A stretch of 64,000 bases of DNA from Actinomadura chibensis NBRC 106107 (GTDB lineage: Bacteria > Actinomycetota > Actinomycetes > Streptosporangiales > Streptosporangiaceae), in contig NZ_BCQP01000012.1 in assembly GCF_001552135.1 (NCBI RefSeq), positions 1 to 64,000 of the forward strand, read 5' to 3'. Made by a program: the position numbers and the translations under genes. Numbering within the stretch: position 1 is the stretch's first letter; every line of letters begins with the position of its first letter. The notes under the pieces are model-generated. The model had not been told where the DNA came from. It saw only the letters and a list, made by a program, of their open reading frames with translations, and did not search any database. Below are positions 9,104 to 18,757 of the stretch, piece after piece.

Positions 9104-10237
9104 CTACTCCGCGGGCTCGGAGTCGTCGGCCGGGGCGGTGCCCGGCGCCACCGCGGCCTTGGCGACCGCGTCGGTCGCGCTGACCGTGGTGTTCTCCGGG
9201 AAGTGGCAGGCGGCCTGGTGGCCGGGGCTGAGCTCGACCAGCGGCGGCTCGACCTGCTTGCAGATGTCCTGCGCCTTCCAGCAGCGGGTGTGGAACCGGC
9301 ACGCGGGCGGCGGGTCGAGGGGGCTCGGGACGTCCCCCTGCAGCCGGATCCGCTGCCGCTCGCCCCGCTCGGACGGGTCCGGGATCGGGACCGCCGACAG
9401 CAGCGCGTTCGTGTACGGGTGCATCGGCCGCTCGTACAGGTCCGACCGGTCCGCCACCTCGACGATCTTGCCTAGGTACATGACGGCGACGCGGTCGGAG
9501 ATGTGCCGGACCACCGACAGGTCGTGCGCGATCACCACGTAGGTGAGGTCGAGCTCGTCCTGCAGGTCCTCCAGGAGGTTTACCACCTGCGCCTGCACCG
9601 ATACGTCGAGCGCGGAGACCGGCTCGTCGGCGACGATCAGCTTCGGCTTCAGGGCGAGGGTGCGGGCGATCCCGATGCGCTGCCGCTGCCCGCCGGAGAA
9701 CTCGTGCGGGTACCGGTTGTAGTGCTCGGGGTTCAGGCCGACGAGCTCCAGGATCTCCTGGACGGCCTTCTTCACGCCCTGCTTGGCCTCGATGTTCTGC
9801 AGCCGGAACGGGGCCCCGACGATCGCGCCGACCGTCTTGCGCGGGTTCAGCGACGAGTACGGGTCCTGGAAGATCATCTGAAGGTCGCGGCGGTACGGCC
9901 GGAGCCGCCCCTGCGACATCTTCGTGATGTCCTGCCCCTCGAAGACGATCTTGCCGAAGCTCGGGTCGAGCAACCGCATGATCATCCGGCCGGTGGTGGA
10001 CTTGCCGCAGCCCGACTCGCCCACCAGCCCGAGGGTCTCGCCCTTGCGGACCGAGAACGACACGCCGTCCACGGCCTTCACCGCCGCCACCTGCCGGCGC
10101 AGCAGCCCCGCGGTGACGGGGAAGTGCTTGCCGAGGTTCTCGACCTCCAGCAGCGGTTCGCCCTCCTGGATCGGACGGGTCTCGTCCGCAGGGGTCTTCG
10201 ATGTGCTCACACTCACGTTCCCACCCGCGCTCGTCAC
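9104..10237 (-). CDS. oppF: Oligopeptide ABC transporter ATP-binding protein (OppF/DppF-like)
   Basis: 377-residue ATPase of a peptide importer. It has Walker [14 protein letters not shown], signature [12 protein letters not shown], Walker [15 protein letters not shown] and switch His in [12 protein letters not shown]. The C-terminal oligo_HPY region has four cysteines across [14 protein letters not shown] and ACHF, which in DppD/F-type proteins bind a 4Fe-4S cluster. The start is taken at GTG 10237, overlapping the oppD stop (GTGA); GTG codons at 10216 and 10210 are alternatives that would trim 7 or 9 residues. It is the last gene of the opp operon and ends at the palindromic terminator. Confidence 0.9.
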   Translation of the reverse strand: MTSAGGNVSVSTSKTPADETRPIQEGEPLLEVENLGKHFPVTAGLLRRQVAAVKAVDGVSFSVRKGETLGLVGESGCGKSTTGRMIMRLLDPSFGKIVFEGQDITKMSQGRLRPYRRDLQMIFQDPYSSLNPRKTVGAIVGAPFRLQNIEAKQGVKKAVQEILELVGLNPEHYNRYPHEFSGGQRQRIGIARTLALKPKLIVADEPVSALDVSVQAQVVNLLEDLQDELDLTYVVIAHDLSVVRHISDRVAVMYLGKIVEVADRSDLYERPMHPYTNALLSAVPIPDPSERGERQRIRLQGDVPSPLDPPPACRFHTRCWKAQDICKQVEPPLVELSPGHQAACHFPENTTVSATDAVAKAAVAPGTAPADDSEPAE

Positions 10238-11300
10238 AGCTTCGGCTTGATCTCGTCGGCCCAGATCTCCCGCCGCTTCTCCAGCGGCAGGTGGCACGCG
10301 GCCTTGTGGCCGGGCTCGACCTCGACCAGCTCGGGTCGTTCGGTCTCGCTCTTGCCGTCGTTCAGCTCAGCGTAGGGACAGCGCGGATGGAACGCGCACC
10401 CGGACGGCACGTTGATCAGGCTCGGCGGCGACCCCTGGATCGGCATGAGCCGCTCCGACCGCTCCCGGTCCAGCCGCGGCATCGAGCCGAGCAGCCCCCA
10501 CGTGTAGGGGTGCTGCGGGCGGTGGAACGCGTCGTCGACCGACGCGTACTCGACGCAGCGGCCCGCGTACATCACGAGGATGTCGTCGGACAGCTCGGCG
10601 ACCACCCCGAGGTCGTGGGTGATCATGATGACGGCGGAGTTGAACTCCTGCTGCAGGTCGCGGATGAGGTCGAGGATCTGCGCCTGGACGGTCACGTCCA
10701 GCGCCGTCGTCGGCTCGTCGGCGATCAGCAGCTCCGGGTCGCAGGACAGCGCCATCGCGATCATCGCACGCTGCCGCATCCCGCCGGAGAACTGGTGCGG
10801 GTAGTCGTCGACCCGCTTGTCCGGCTTCGGGATGCCGACCCGTCCGAGCATGTCGATGGCGTGCTTGCGCGCCACCTGCTTCGACACGTCGTTGTGGACC
10901 CGGTACGCCTCGATGATCTGGTTCCCCACCGTGTAGAAGGGGTGCATCGAGGACAGCGGGTCCTGGAAGATCATCGCCATGTCGCGGCCGCGGAGCCGGC
11001 GCACCTCGGTCTGCGAGGCGCCGACGAGCTCCTTGCCGTTCAGCCAGATCTCCCCGGACACGTCGGCGTTGCGCTTGTTGTGCAGGCCGAGGATGCCGAG
11101 GCTCGTCACGCTCTTGCCCGACCCGGACTCGCCGACGATGCCGAGGGTGCGGCCGCGCTCCAGCTGGAACGTCAGGCCGTCCACCGACTTCACCAGGCCG
11201 TCGTCGGTCGGGAAGTGGATCTTCAGGTCGCGGACGTCGAGGAACGCGCCGGAGGCCTCGCCGGCGCCCGCGGCGTCCGCGACGGGTGCGGTCCCGGCCA

Positions 11301-11301
<1 letters not shown>
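10234..11301 (-). CDS. oppD: Oligopeptide ABC transporter ATP-binding protein (OppD/DppD-like)
   Basis: 355-residue ATPase, the second nucleotide-binding subunit of the importer. Walker [14 protein letters not shown], signature [12 protein letters not shown], Walker [15 protein letters not shown] and the H-loop [11 protein letters not shown] are all intact. The C-terminal oligo_HPY segment with [11 protein letters not shown] is present. Its ATG overlaps the stop of the oppB-like permease gene by one base (TGATG), and its own stop overlaps oppF by four. It therefore belongs to a tightly coupled B-D-F block at the end of the operon. Confidence 0.92.
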
Positions 11302-12329
<1,028 letters not shown>

Positions 12330-12419
12330 CCGCCGGCCGGGCGGACCTGTGGGTCCTGACCCGGCCGGCGGGCGTCGCCTTCACCTGCCTTCAGAGGGAC
12401 GCATGGACGAGCGGAGTGG

Positions 12420-14183
12420 TTACTCCACGCCCATGTTGAGGTAGTCGTACATTCCGCCGTAGGAGTAGGTGATGCCCGCGTTGGTGACGCGCTTCGGCCG
12501 GTACATCAGGGCCTTCGCGTAGACCAGCGGGACCTCCATGGCCGTCTGCATGACCAGCTTGTCGACCTCGCCGTAGGCCTTCAGACGGGCCGCCTCGTCC
12601 GGGTTGGCGATGGCGTCGTCCAGACCCTTGTTGACCTTCGGGTCGTTGAGCTCGGCGAGGTTGTTCCCACCGGACGGCTTGATGGCGCTGCCGTGCACGA
12701 TCTGCGCGAGGAAGCCGTAGCCGGTCGGCCAGTCCGCCGCCCACGCCATGATCATCATGCCGATGCCGTGGTCGTGGACGTACTTCGGCACGCCGACGTA
12801 CTTGTTGAAGTAGTCACCGGCGGGGAACTGGACGATCTCGGTCTTGATGCCGACCTTCGTCAGGCTCTGCTGGATGGCCTGTGCCATCGCGACTTCCTTC
12901 GGCCGGTCGGAGCGGGCCGAGATCTTGGTGCTGAAGCCGTTCGGCTGGCCGCACTGCTGCAGCTCCTGCTTGGCCTTCGCGAGCGTGGCCTGGTCGAGCC
13001 CGCCGCCCTCGGCCTGCTTCTGCGGGTACAGGTCGAACTTGGTGTACCCGGCGACCGACGGGGGCAGCACCGTGGTGGCGGTGTCACCGCCGGCCAGCGG
13101 GCCTCCGTAGGCCGTCTGCGCGGCGACCTTGTCGGTCGCGTACTGCACGGCGATGCGGCAGTGGATGTTGTCCAGCGGCTTGACGTGCTGGTTCAGCGAC
13201 ATGAACCGCAGGAAGCCCTGGACGGGGTTGTCGACGTACGGCTTCTGGTCGGCGGCCAGCACCTTCGGCTGGGTGCCCGACTGGACGCCGACGCCCGCGA
13301 TGTCCATGTCCAGCGAGCCCGCGAGGAGCCGCTGGTCGATGTCGTCCGCGTTCTGCTTGAGCTGGATCTCGACCTTGTCGGGCAGAGCCTTGCGGATCGG
13401 GTCCGTGCTCTGGTTCCAGTTCGGGTTCCGCGACAGCGACATGGACTTGCCGCGCGTGTAGTTGTCGACCTTGTACGGGCCGGACGAGACGATCGCGCTC
13501 TCGTACTTCAGGCCGGTGTCCTTGGCCTTCGGCACGGGCATGGTCTGCGACATCGCGACCAGGTAGTCGAACTCCTGGAACGGCGTGTTCAGGTGGAAGA
13601 TGATCGTCTGGTCGTCGGGGGTCTCGATGGACTTGAGGCCCTCGTCGCTCTTGTCCTTGTACGGACCCTTGTACGCCGGCTTGTTGTCGACCAGGTACTG
13701 CTTGAAGTACTTCGGCCCGAGCTGCAGCTCCTCGGAGTAGTTGCTCCGCTCGACCGCGTACTTCACGTCCTTCGACGTGACCGTGGAGCCGTCGTCGTAC
13801 TTGACGCCGGTGCGCAGCTTGTACGTCCAGGTCTTGCCGCCGTCGCTGGACTGGCCGAGGTCGGTGGCGAGGTCCGGGACGACCTTCAGGCTCTCCTCGC
13901 CCGCGGCCGGGTTGAACGTCGTCAGCCCGCGGCCGTAGAGGCGCGCGATGTTCTGCGAGAAGGCGTAGTAGGTGTTGCCCGGGTCCGGCGCGTCGAAGTC
14001 GTCGGAGCTGGCGAACTTGAGAGTGCCGCCCTTCTTGTCCGACTTGTTCACGACGGCGTTGACACCGGCGTTGTAGCCGGGGCCGCTCCCCGACGATCCG
14101 GAATCCCCGCCGCCGCAGGCGGCGAGCCCCGCGGCCGCGACCACACCGGCCGCGACGACCGCGATCGGTCTCATCTTGTTCAT
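12420..14183 (-). CDS. oppA: Peptide-binding lipoprotein, SBP family 5 (OppA/DppA-like)
   Basis: 587-residue extracytoplasmic receptor for the importer. The N-terminus is a lipoprotein signal: MNKMRP, a hydrophobic Val/Ala stretch, then the lipobox AAGLAAC with the lipidated Cys followed by a Gly/Ser linker. The mature domain has family-5 features (GGTLKFASSDDFDAPDPGN at the start, YKLRTGVKYDDGSTVTSKDV in the middle). The start is set at ATG 14183, since AAGGGG lies 11 nt upstream; the in-frame GTG at 14195 sits on top of that site. Unusually, the receptor gene is second in the operon, after the oppC-like permease. The bound peptide or nickel-like ligand cannot be inferred. Confidence 0.92.
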   Translation of the reverse strand: MNKMRPIAVVAAGVVAAAGLAACGGGDSGSSGSGPGYNAGVNAVVNKSDKKGGTLKFASSDDFDAPDPGNTYYAFSQNIARLYGRGLTTFNPAAGEESLKVVPDLATDLGQSSDGGKTWTYKLRTGVKYDDGSTVTSKDVKYAVERSNYSEELQLGPKYFKQYLVDNKPAYKGPYKDKSDEGLKSIETPDDQTIIFHLNTPFQEFDYLVAMSQTMPVPKAKDTGLKYESAIVSSGPYKVDNYTRGKSMSLSRNPNWNQSTDPIRKALPDKVEIQLKQNADDIDQRLLAGSLDMDIAGVGVQSGTQPKVLAADQKPYVDNPVQGFLRFMSLNQHVKPLDNIHCRIAVQYATDKVAAQTAYGGPLAGGDTATTVLPPSVAGYTKFDLYPQKQAEGGGLDQATLAKAKQELQQCGQPNGFSTKISARSDRPKEVAMAQAIQQSLTKVGIKTEIVQFPAGDYFNKYVGVPKYVHDHGIGMMIMAWAADWPTGYGFLAQIVHGSAIKPSGGNNLAELNDPKVNKGLDDAIANPDEAARLKAYGEVDKLVMQTAMEVPLVYAKALMYRPKRVTNAGITYSYGGMYDYLNMGVE

Positions 14184-14228
14184 GTGCAGGCGCACCCCTT
14201 CAAATAGACGGGTCGGAAGGAACCCGAG

Positions 14229-15221
14229 TCACCTTGACCGAGGGTCGAGAGCGTCCCGCAACCCGTCACCGAACAGGTTGAAGGCGAGGACCGTGATGAA
14301 GATCGCCATACCGGGGATGATCATGTACATCGGGTCCGAGGAGTAGATCGGCACCGCCAGGGTGAGCATGCCGCCCCAGGACGGCTTCGGCGGGATGACG
14401 CCGACGCCGAGGAACGACAGCGCCGCCTCGAACAGGATGTTGGTCGGGATCAGCAGCGTCGAGTAGACGAGGATCGGCGCGACCAGGTTCGGCAGGATCT
14501 CCTTGAACAGCACGTAGGAGTTGCGGGCGCCCATGCTGCGGGCCGCGTCGACGAACTCGCGCTCGCGCAGCGACAGCGTCTGGCCGCGGATGATGCGGCC
14601 GATGTAGGGCCAGTTGAAGAACCCGATGACCACGACCAGCACCGAGACGCGCAGGCCGTTGCCGCTCAGCCCGAACGCGCCGTCCGCGACGACGCCGACC
14701 AGCGCGATCGCGAAGAGCAGCAGCGGGAAGGCGAGGAAGGCGTCCATCGCGCGGCTGATCACGTAGTCGACCCAGCCGCCGAAGTAGCCGGCGGTGATGC
14801 CCATGATCGTGCCGATGACGACCGACATGAGGGTCGCGAGGAACGAGACGAGCAGCGAGATCCGGGCGCCGTGGACGATGCGGGCGAGCATGTCGCGCCC
14901 GGTGCCGGGCTCCACGCCGAGCAGGTGGTCGCCGCTGATGCCCGAGTGCCAGAAGCCGCTCTTTGGGCGGTTGTAGGTCGGGTCGATCAGGTTCTGGTGG
15001 TACGCCAGGGGGTCCTGCACGAAGTACGGGCCCACGATCGCGATGAGGATCAGCACGAGGACCACGACCGCGCCGGTGAGGGCGATCTTGTCGCGCTTCA
15101 ACCGCATCCACGCGATCTGGCCTAGGGAGCGCCCCTGGATCTTCTTGCGGTCGACTCCGGCAAGTACCGATTCCGGTTGTGCCTCGGTGTCGGACCCGCT
15201 CACCTCGATGGGTGCGGCCAC
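14229..15221 (-). CDS. oppC: Oligopeptide ABC transporter permease (OppC/DppC-like), first gene of the operon
   Basis: 330-residue permease with a cytoplasmic N-terminal tail of about 45 residues (typical of OppC), TM1 at LTGAVVVLVLILIAIVGPYF, a periplasmic loop and five more helices. The EAA motif is VDAARSMGARNSYVLFKEI. Start GTG 15221 is supported by AGGAGG eight bases upstream. Transcription would begin at the TGGACA-TACGTT promoter about 120 bp upstream. Placing C before A and B is not the classical oppABCDF order. Confidence 0.92.
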   Translation of the reverse strand: MAAPIEVSGSDTEAQPESVLAGVDRKKIQGRSLGQIAWMRLKRDKIALTGAVVVLVLILIAIVGPYFVQDPLAYHQNLIDPTYNRPKSGFWHSGISGDHLLGVEPGTGRDMLARIVHGARISLLVSFLATLMSVVIGTIMGITAGYFGGWVDYVISRAMDAFLAFPLLLFAIALVGVVADGAFGLSGNGLRVSVLVVVIGFFNWPYIGRIIRGQTLSLREREFVDAARSMGARNSYVLFKEILPNLVAPILVYSTLLIPTNILFEAALSFLGVGVIPPKPSWGGMLTLAVPIYSSDPMYMIIPGMAIFITVLAFNLFGDGLRDALDPRSR

Positions 15222-15336
15222 GCTCCATACCTCCTACCGTCCGGCCACTGGTTCGGCCCTGCCGCCGGCGTGTGACCGGCGGCCGCGGAGATCATCCGCT
15301 GCCCCCGTGCCCGTTACGCCGCGTTCGCTGAAGGGA

Positions 15337-15364
15337 AACGTAGTCCTTCGGGCACGACTGTCCA
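15337..15364 (-). promoter_or_regulatory. Candidate promoter of the opp operon
   Basis: On the minus strand TGGACA (15364-15359) is followed after 16 bases by TACGTT (15342-15337), giving a leader of about 110 nt before the oppC start. The rest of the 450-bp gap (15222-15672) holds only this element, the palindrome at 15501-15514 and the terminator at 15582-15626. Confidence 0.45.
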
Positions 15365-15500
15365 TCCGTGAAGCGACCTTCGCCAGTACCCGTATCTGAC
15401 TTGTGATCTCGTCGTCATCTGGGGAACACGCGTGCCGACTCCGCATCGGACAAATCGCCCGAATAGTACGTACGCCCACGTCGTGCCCAGCAACCGAAAA

Positions 15501-15514
15501 CCGGTCTAGACCGG
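15501..15514. promoter_or_regulatory. Perfect 14-bp palindrome, possible operator
   Basis: CCGGTCTAGACCGG is flanked by A-rich bases (aaaa before, aaag after) in the gap upstream of the opp operon. A dimeric repressor site is plausible; no regulator gene is adjacent. Confidence 0.4.
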
Positions 15515-15581
15515 AAAGCTTTACCGTACCGAGTCCGTTCCGAGACCGTTCCTCCGCAGGTCAGCCGCGTCCGCGCAAGAA

Positions 15582-15626
15582 ACGGCGGGCCGGGCGCCCC
15601 CGCGTGGGGACGTCCCGGCCCGCCGT
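15582..15626 (-). terminator. Hairpin downstream of the 143-residue membrane protein gene
   Basis: 13-base arms acggcgggccggg (15582-15594) and cccggcccgccgt (15614-15626) enclose a 19-nt loop, 47 nt past the stop. Confidence 0.7.
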
Positions 15627-15672
15627 CGACGTTCGGAAGGCGGCCCGCCGCCCGGAGGCGGCCGGGCCGCGG

Positions 15673-16104
15673 TCAGGAGATGCCGCGGTCGCGCAGGATC
15701 TTCTCGATCTCCGCCATCTCGGGGTCGCCGCCGCCCCGGGCGGGACCCTCCACCGCGCCCTTCGGCTTGCGCGACCGCCCGGCGGACTTGCGCCCGCCGT
15801 CCTCGGCGGCCCGGCCGCCGCCGGCGTCGCCGCCGGACGCGCGGCGGCTCATCATCGCCCCGGACGCCATGTAGAGCACCACGGCGAGCCCCGCCAGCGC
15901 GACGCCCGCCCACTTGACCGGGCTGAAGGCGAGGTCGACGAAGAACTCGGTGACCCCGGTGAGCGCCGCCGCGAGCGGCACCAGGGACAGCGCGACCCCG
16001 CGCAGGGCCGTGCCCGCGCCCCGGCGGCGGTAGACCCCCCAGCTGATGACCAGCCCCAGCACGGTCACCCCGAGGCTGATCGCGAAAATGGCTGCGTCGC
16101 TCAT
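15673..16104 (-). CDS. Conserved actinobacterial small membrane protein, function unknown
   Basis: 143 residues. Three hydrophobic segments (about residues 4-22, 36-57 and 64-82) are followed by a charged Gly/Arg/Lys-rich cytoplasmic tail. The protein ends in EMAEIEKILRDRGIS, an amphipathic helix that looks conserved rather than random. The start at ATG 16104 gives a TM helix directly after MSDAA. The upstream 270 bp (16105-16341) contain no other gene and no promoter I can support. I do not recognise a named family with a known role. Confidence 0.75.
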   Translation of the reverse strand: MSDAAIFAISLGVTVLGLVISWGVYRRRGAGTALRGVALSLVPLAAALTGVTEFFVDLAFSPVKWAGVALAGLAVVLYMASGAMMSRRASGGDAGGGRAAEDGGRKSAGRSRKPKGAVEGPARGGGDPEMAEIEKILRDRGIS

Positions 16105-16341
16105 GCCGGCCCCTCACTCGTCACGGTGGTGCTCCTCCCATCGTCACACGTCCAGGGGCCTTTCCGATCCTCCGGGCGGACGGTTTGCCCACATGTGTCC
16201 CTCCTCCTCCGGCGGGACCCGTCCCCTAGGGACCGCCCCGCCGGTATCAGGGGCCGCTACCGCCTCCGATGCATCCCCTACCGGGGACGAGATGGGCGAA
16301 TGGCGCATATCGGTCAACATCCCGCAACGGTTGGGCGTCGG

Positions 16342-16376
16342 GACGGCCCTCCGGCCGGGCTGTGAGCCGGGCCGTC
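16342..16376 (-). terminator. Hairpin overlapping the stop of the HAD gene
   Basis: Arms gacggccc (16342-16349) and gggccgtc (16369-16376). The distal arm includes two bases of the HAD stop codon, so the stem forms right at the end of translation. Confidence 0.5.
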
Positions 16377-17046
16377 ACGCCCCGGCGGCGAACGCGGGCA
16401 GCGACCGCAGCGTCGCGAGGCTCACCTCGCGCAGCGACGCGACCACCGTCCGCCCCGGCGCGGGCGGGATCGGCAGGACGTTCGGCACCGCCACCGTGAC
16501 GCAGCCCGCCGCCTCCGCCGCCGCGACGCCGTTCGGGGAGTCCTCCAGGACGACGCACTCCCCCGGCGGGACGCCCAGCCGGGCGGCGGCCGTCAGGTAC
16601 GGCTCGGGGTCGGGCTTGGTGCGGGCCACCTCGTCGCCCGCGACGCTGAGCGCGAAGTGCTCGCGGCCGACCGCGTCCAGCACCGGCTCGATGAGCCGCC
16701 GGTGGCTGGAGGACACGAGCGCCGCCGGGACCCCGGCCGCGCGGATCTCGGCGAGCAGGTCCTTCGCGCCGGGCATCATCGGGACGCAGGTGCTCAGGCG
16801 CTCGACCATGCCGTCCAGCATCCGCCCGCCGATCTCCTCGCGCGGGGCGTCCGAGCCCGTCAGCTCCAGCATGTAGTCGACGGCGATGGCGAGCGAGCCG
16901 CCGACGAGCCGCTCCTGGTGGGCGGGGCTCCACTCGCCGCCGAGCCAGGCCATCACCTCGGTCTCGACCTCCAGCCACACGCGCTCGGAGTCGATGAGCA
17001 GCCCGTCCATGTCGAACAGGACCGCCCGCGGGCCACCTCGGGTCAC
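16375..17046 (-). CDS. HAD-superfamily phosphatase (beta-phosphoglucomutase/PGP-like)
   Basis: 223-residue hydrolase with all HAD motifs: motif I VLFDMDGLLIDSE (nucleophile and general-acid Asp), motif II with VSSSHRRLIE, motif III Lys in RTKPDPEPY and motif IV VVLEDSPNGVAAA. A helical cap lies between motifs I and II, as in subfamily IA. The start is GTG 17046, with GGGGGAG 5 bases upstream; the longer reading from 17118 would run into the divergent USP promoter region. Phosphorylated sugars or phosphoglycolate are typical substrates; none can be chosen here. Confidence 0.88.
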   Translation of the reverse strand: MTRGGPRAVLFDMDGLLIDSERVWLEVETEVMAWLGGEWSPAHQERLVGGSLAIAVDYMLELTGSDAPREEIGGRMLDGMVERLSTCVPMMPGAKDLLAEIRAAGVPAALVSSSHRRLIEPVLDAVGREHFALSVAGDEVARTKPDPEPYLTAAARLGVPPGECVVLEDSPNGVAAAEAAGCVTVAVPNVLPIPPAPGRTVVASLREVSLATLRSLPAFAAGA

Positions 17047-17147
17047 GTCGCTCCCCCTAATAGACGCCGTGTGCAAAGAGACGGTGACGTGCGGGTCACC
17101 GGACCGATACCGTGCCACCAGTAAACTACTACCCGGTAAGGATCGGC

Positions 17148-17609
17148 ATGAGCGCGTACCGCATCATCCTCGTCGGCACCGACGGTTCGGACTCCTCGTT
17201 CCGCGCCGTCGACCGCGCCGCCCAGCTCGCCGCCGCGACCGGCGCCGCGCTCCTGCTCGCCAGCGCCTACAGCCCGATGCCGGAGCGGGAGCGGGCGAGC
17301 GCCGCCGACCGGCTCGGCGACCTGGCGTACAAGGTGCAGGGGTCCACGCCGGCCGACGACGCGCTGCGGGCCGCCCGGGAGCGGGCCGTCGCCGCGGGCG
17401 CCCGCGACATCGACCAGGTCGCGGTGGAGGGCGACGCCGTCGACGTGATCAGCAGGCTGGCGAAGGAGCGCGGCGCCGACCTCGTCGTCGTCGGGAACCG
17501 CGGGTTGAACAGCCTCGCCGGGCGCATCCTCGGGTCCGTCCCGGCGAACCTGTCGCACCGGGCCCCCTGCGACGTGCTGATCGCGCACACCACCCCGCGC
17601 GGGCGGTGA
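17148..17609 (+). CDS. Universal stress protein (UspA family)
   Basis: 153-residue single-domain USP. The ATP-binding signature G-x2-G-x9-G-(S/T) is complete in GNRGLNSLAGRILGS, preceded by VVVGN, and the N-terminus has the usual ILVGTDGSDSS strand-loop. It should bind ATP. The start is ATG 17148 with AAGGA five bases before; the upstream in-frame ATG/GTG reading adds a tail that overlaps the intergenic region. It is divergent from the HAD gene. Confidence 0.9.
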   Translation: MSAYRIILVGTDGSDSSFRAVDRAAQLAAATGAALLLASAYSPMPERERASAADRLGDLAYKVQGSTPADDALRAARERAVAAGARDIDQVAVEGDAVDVISRLAKERGADLVVVGNRGLNSLAGRILGSVPANLSHRAPCDVLIAHTTPRGR

Positions 17610-17799
17610 CGCCGGGGGCTGTGCGTTCCGTGCCCATTCCGCCGCGGGCGTAGCGCGGGGGCGTCTGGTCCGGCGGGGGTGGGGTAGGTCACCGTCAGGA
17701 CGTAGGCTGACAGCCACCGATCATGAGCGGGGCCCCCGCCCCCGGGAATGACGGCCCCCGTCGGTGACGCTGTACCCAGGCGTCGGAAGGAGGCAGCGC

Positions 17800-18642
17800 G
17801 TGGTCGAGATCGAGAACCTGCCGGAACTGGTCGATCCGGTGCTCGTGGCCGCCTTTGAGGGATGGAACGACGCCGGGGAGGCCGCGAGCGGGGTCATTTC
17901 GCATCTGGAGGCCGCCTGGGAGGCCGTGCCGGTCGCCGAACTCGACCCCGACGACTACTACGACTTCCAGGTCACCCGCCCGATCGTGGAGATGACCGAC
18001 GGCGAGACCCGCGGCATCACCTGGCCCACGACCCGCGTGTCGTGGGCGCGGCTGCCCGGCGGCAAGGACGTCGTCCTGCTGCACGGGATCGAGCCGAACA
18101 TGCGGTGGCGGTCGTTCTGCCGGGAGCTGGTCGGGCTGATGCTGGAGCTGGACGTCCGCAACGTCGTCCTGCTCGGGGCGCTGCTCGCGGACGCGCCGCA
18201 CACGCGTCCCGTGCCGGTGACCGGAGCGGCGTCCGAGGCGGGGCTGGTCAACACCCTGAACCTGGAGCCCGCCCGCTACGAGGGGCCGACCGGCATCCTC
18301 GGCGTCCTGCAGGACGCGTGCGCCAAGGCGGGGCTCGACACCGTGTCGCTGTGGGCGGCCGTCCCGCACTACGTGGCGCAGCCGCCGTCGCCGAAGGCGA
18401 CGCTCGCGCTGCTGCGCCGCGTCGAGGACCTCCTGGACGTCACCGTCCCGCTGGGCGAGCTGCCCGAGGAGGCGCGGGCCTGGGAGAACGGCGTCAACGA
18501 GCTCGCCGAGGAGGACTCGGAGGTCGCCGAGTACGTCCGGACGCTGGAGGAGCAGAAGGACGCGACCGAGCTGCCCGAGGCGAGCGGCGACGCCATCGCC
18601 CGCGAGTTCGAGCGGTACCTGCGCCGCCGCGACCCCGGCTGA
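17800..18642 (+). CDS. PAC2-family protein, ParJ-like
   Basis: 280-residue protein of the PAC2 (proteasome assembly chaperone-like) family. It has the N-terminal VLVAAFEGWNDAGEAASG segment, MTDGETRGITWPTTRVSWA in the core and the C-terminal AIAREFERYLRRRD. The start is GTG 17800, with AAGGAGG six bases upstream. In Streptomyces coelicolor the neighbour of mshC is SCO1662 (ParJ), a PAC2 protein reported to control ParA polymerisation and sporulation septation. Its position here, one gene from mshC, suggests orthology, but that is inference from family and synteny. Here a kinase gene is interposed. Confidence 0.82.
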   Translation: MVEIENLPELVDPVLVAAFEGWNDAGEAASGVISHLEAAWEAVPVAELDPDDYYDFQVTRPIVEMTDGETRGITWPTTRVSWARLPGGKDVVLLHGIEPNMRWRSFCRELVGLMLELDVRNVVLLGALLADAPHTRPVPVTGAASEAGLVNTLNLEPARYEGPTGILGVLQDACAKAGLDTVSLWAAVPHYVAQPPSPKATLALLRRVEDLLDVTVPLGELPEEARAWENGVNELAEEDSEVAEYVRTLEEQKDATELPEASGDAIAREFERYLRRRDPG

Positions 18643-18715
18643 CCGCCCCGGCGGCGGGCGTCGCCCCTGGCTGGCCGTGTATAGGCTGGCGGCCCTACTC
18701 TGACGGGTCACGCCA

Positions 18716-18735
18716 GCCAGCACGAGCCAGCACGA
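18716..18735 (+). repeat. 10-bp perfect tandem duplication in the kinase leader
   Basis: gccagcacga occurs twice in a row just upstream of the Shine-Dalgarno of the Ser/Thr kinase gene. Confidence 0.6.
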
Positions 18736-18757
18736 GGGGAACGGGGAGGAAGCGCCG

